Assembly: GCA_947253405.1 (NCBI GenBank)
Contig: CAMXZF010000005.1
Location: forward strand, 1-23,421
Source of the DNA: an uncultured Candidatus Saccharibacteria bacterium
Lineage (GTDB): Bacteria; Patescibacteriota; Saccharimonadia; Saccharimonadales; Saccharimonadaceae
Length of the DNA stretch: 23,421 nt
Reading direction: 5' to 3'
Shown here one piece after another: positions 23,264-23,421 of this stretch; position 1 is the first letter of the stretch; each line of letters begins with the position of its first letter. The notes below the pieces were generated by a model that searched no databases, had not been told where the DNA came from, and worked only from the letters and a program-made list of their open reading frames with translations. The translations under genes and the position numbers were made by a program.

Positions 23264-23293
23264 ATATACCCCTCTAACACGTGAGGGGTATAT
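23264..23293 (-). terminator. Intrinsic terminator of the tRNA-Ile transcript
   Basis: An 11-bp perfect stem (23264-23274 with 23283-23293) encloses an 8-base loop. On the minus strand it is followed by a T-rich run (ATTTTTATTTATT). It lies 20 bases after the tRNA 3' end. The rest of the 187-base spacer (23127-23313) shows only the recombinase promoter. Confidence 0.75.
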
Positions 23294-23313
23294 CTGGAAT
23301 ACTAAAATTAAAC

Positions 23314-23378
23314 TGGTGGGCGATCCAGGACTTGAACCTGGGACCTCGTCATTATCAGTGACGCGCTCTAACCAGCTG
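23314..23378 (-). tRNA. tRNA-Ile(GAT), 5' end missing
   Basis: On the minus strand the sequence runs from the D arm (CAGCTGGTTAGAGCGC) through the anticodon stem CGTCA/TGACG with loop CTGATAA (anticodon GAT), then the T arm CCAGG-TTCAAGT-CCTGG, the acceptor strand ATCGCCC, discriminator A and an encoded CCA (23314-23316). The first 12 or so bases, including the 5' acceptor strand, are replaced by sequencing adapter. It is an assembly truncation, not a broken gene. Confidence 0.93.
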
Positions 23379-23421
23379 CTGTCTCTTATACACATCTCCG
23401 AGCCCACGAGACGTCCTGGAT
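23379..23421 (+). other. Illumina Nextera adapter (sequencing artefact)
   Basis: From 23379 the sequence is the Tn5 mosaic end (CTGTCTCTTATACACATCT) followed by CCGAGCCCACGAGAC, the standard Nextera read-2 adapter. Nine more bases look like the start of an i7 index. This is not genomic DNA and should be trimmed. Confidence 0.98.

Noticed and set aside
1..23421. UGA recoded as glycine, as in some candidate-phyla bacteria
   Set aside because: TGA serves as the stop of the 1098-residue gene, overlapping the next start, and no conserved protein in the window needs an in-frame TGA.
1..23421. CRISPR array, insertion sequence or prophage
   Set aside because: No regularly spaced repeats, transposase, terminal inverted repeats or phage structural genes are seen. 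The only transposon-derived sequence is the Nextera adapter.

Overview
The window is a compact, AT-rich stretch of bacterial chromosome using the standard code: TAA, TAG and TGA all end genes, and TGA closes the 1098-residue gene. Gene content and style suggest a Candidate Phyla Radiation genome, most likely Saccharibacteria (TM7). The clues are a MurE-like ligase without its N-terminal domain, a tyrosine recombinase of Xer type, an envelope gene set resembling Gram-positive type IV secretion systems, short spacers and many start codons placed just after a -10 box. The lineage is inference, because no 16S rRNA gene is present. Both ends are cut. The left end lies inside an Hsp20 gene. The right end breaks inside a tRNA-Ile gene and runs into Illumina Nextera adapter, so the last 43 bases are not genomic.

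Layout: 1-1183 holds a partial hsp20 (-) divergent from a comF-type phosphoribosyltransferase gene. 1291-3748 holds rpsT (+), convergent with a minus-strand cluster of a ribbon-helix-helix regulator, mutM and holA. 3852-6755 holds valS and rpsO (-). 6897-10525 holds a FemAB-type aminoacyltransferase gene (-) divergent from polA (+). 10595-17159 is an all-plus envelope region: a two-helix membrane protein, tRNA-Ser(CGA), an NlpC/P60 protein with an N-terminal part like those of conjugative elements, a lipoprotein, a 1098-residue polytopic membrane protein ending in a C39-like peptidase domain, and a small anchored protein. I read this as envelope or cell-wall parts of a type IV secretion or conjugation-like apparatus whose ATPases are not in the window. 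17322-19713 holds a catalytically degenerate DHH-family protein with a proline-rich tail, followed by truB. 19740-22112 holds divergent tsaD (-) and a murE-like gene (+). 22158-23378 holds a Xer-type recombinase gene (-) and the truncated tRNA-Ile(GAT) (-).

The genes cover replication and repair (polA, holA, mutM, xer), translation (rpsT, rpsO, valS, truB, tsaD, two tRNAs), cell wall (murE-like, femAB-like, NlpC/P60) and a probable secretion-linked envelope module. The clearest genome-wide signal is promoter architecture. At least seven genes have a -10 hexamer ending exactly 6 or 7 bases before the start codon, which predicts leaderless mRNAs, while hsp20, rpsT, valS and the lipoprotein gene have ordinary leaders with Shine-Dalgarno sites. 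Two further regulatory candidates are a 12-bp palindrome over the -35 box of the ribbon-helix-helix gene and an 8-9-8 dyad over the polA promoter. No stretch above 300 bases lacks a gene; the longest spacers are 23127-23313 and 17160-17321.
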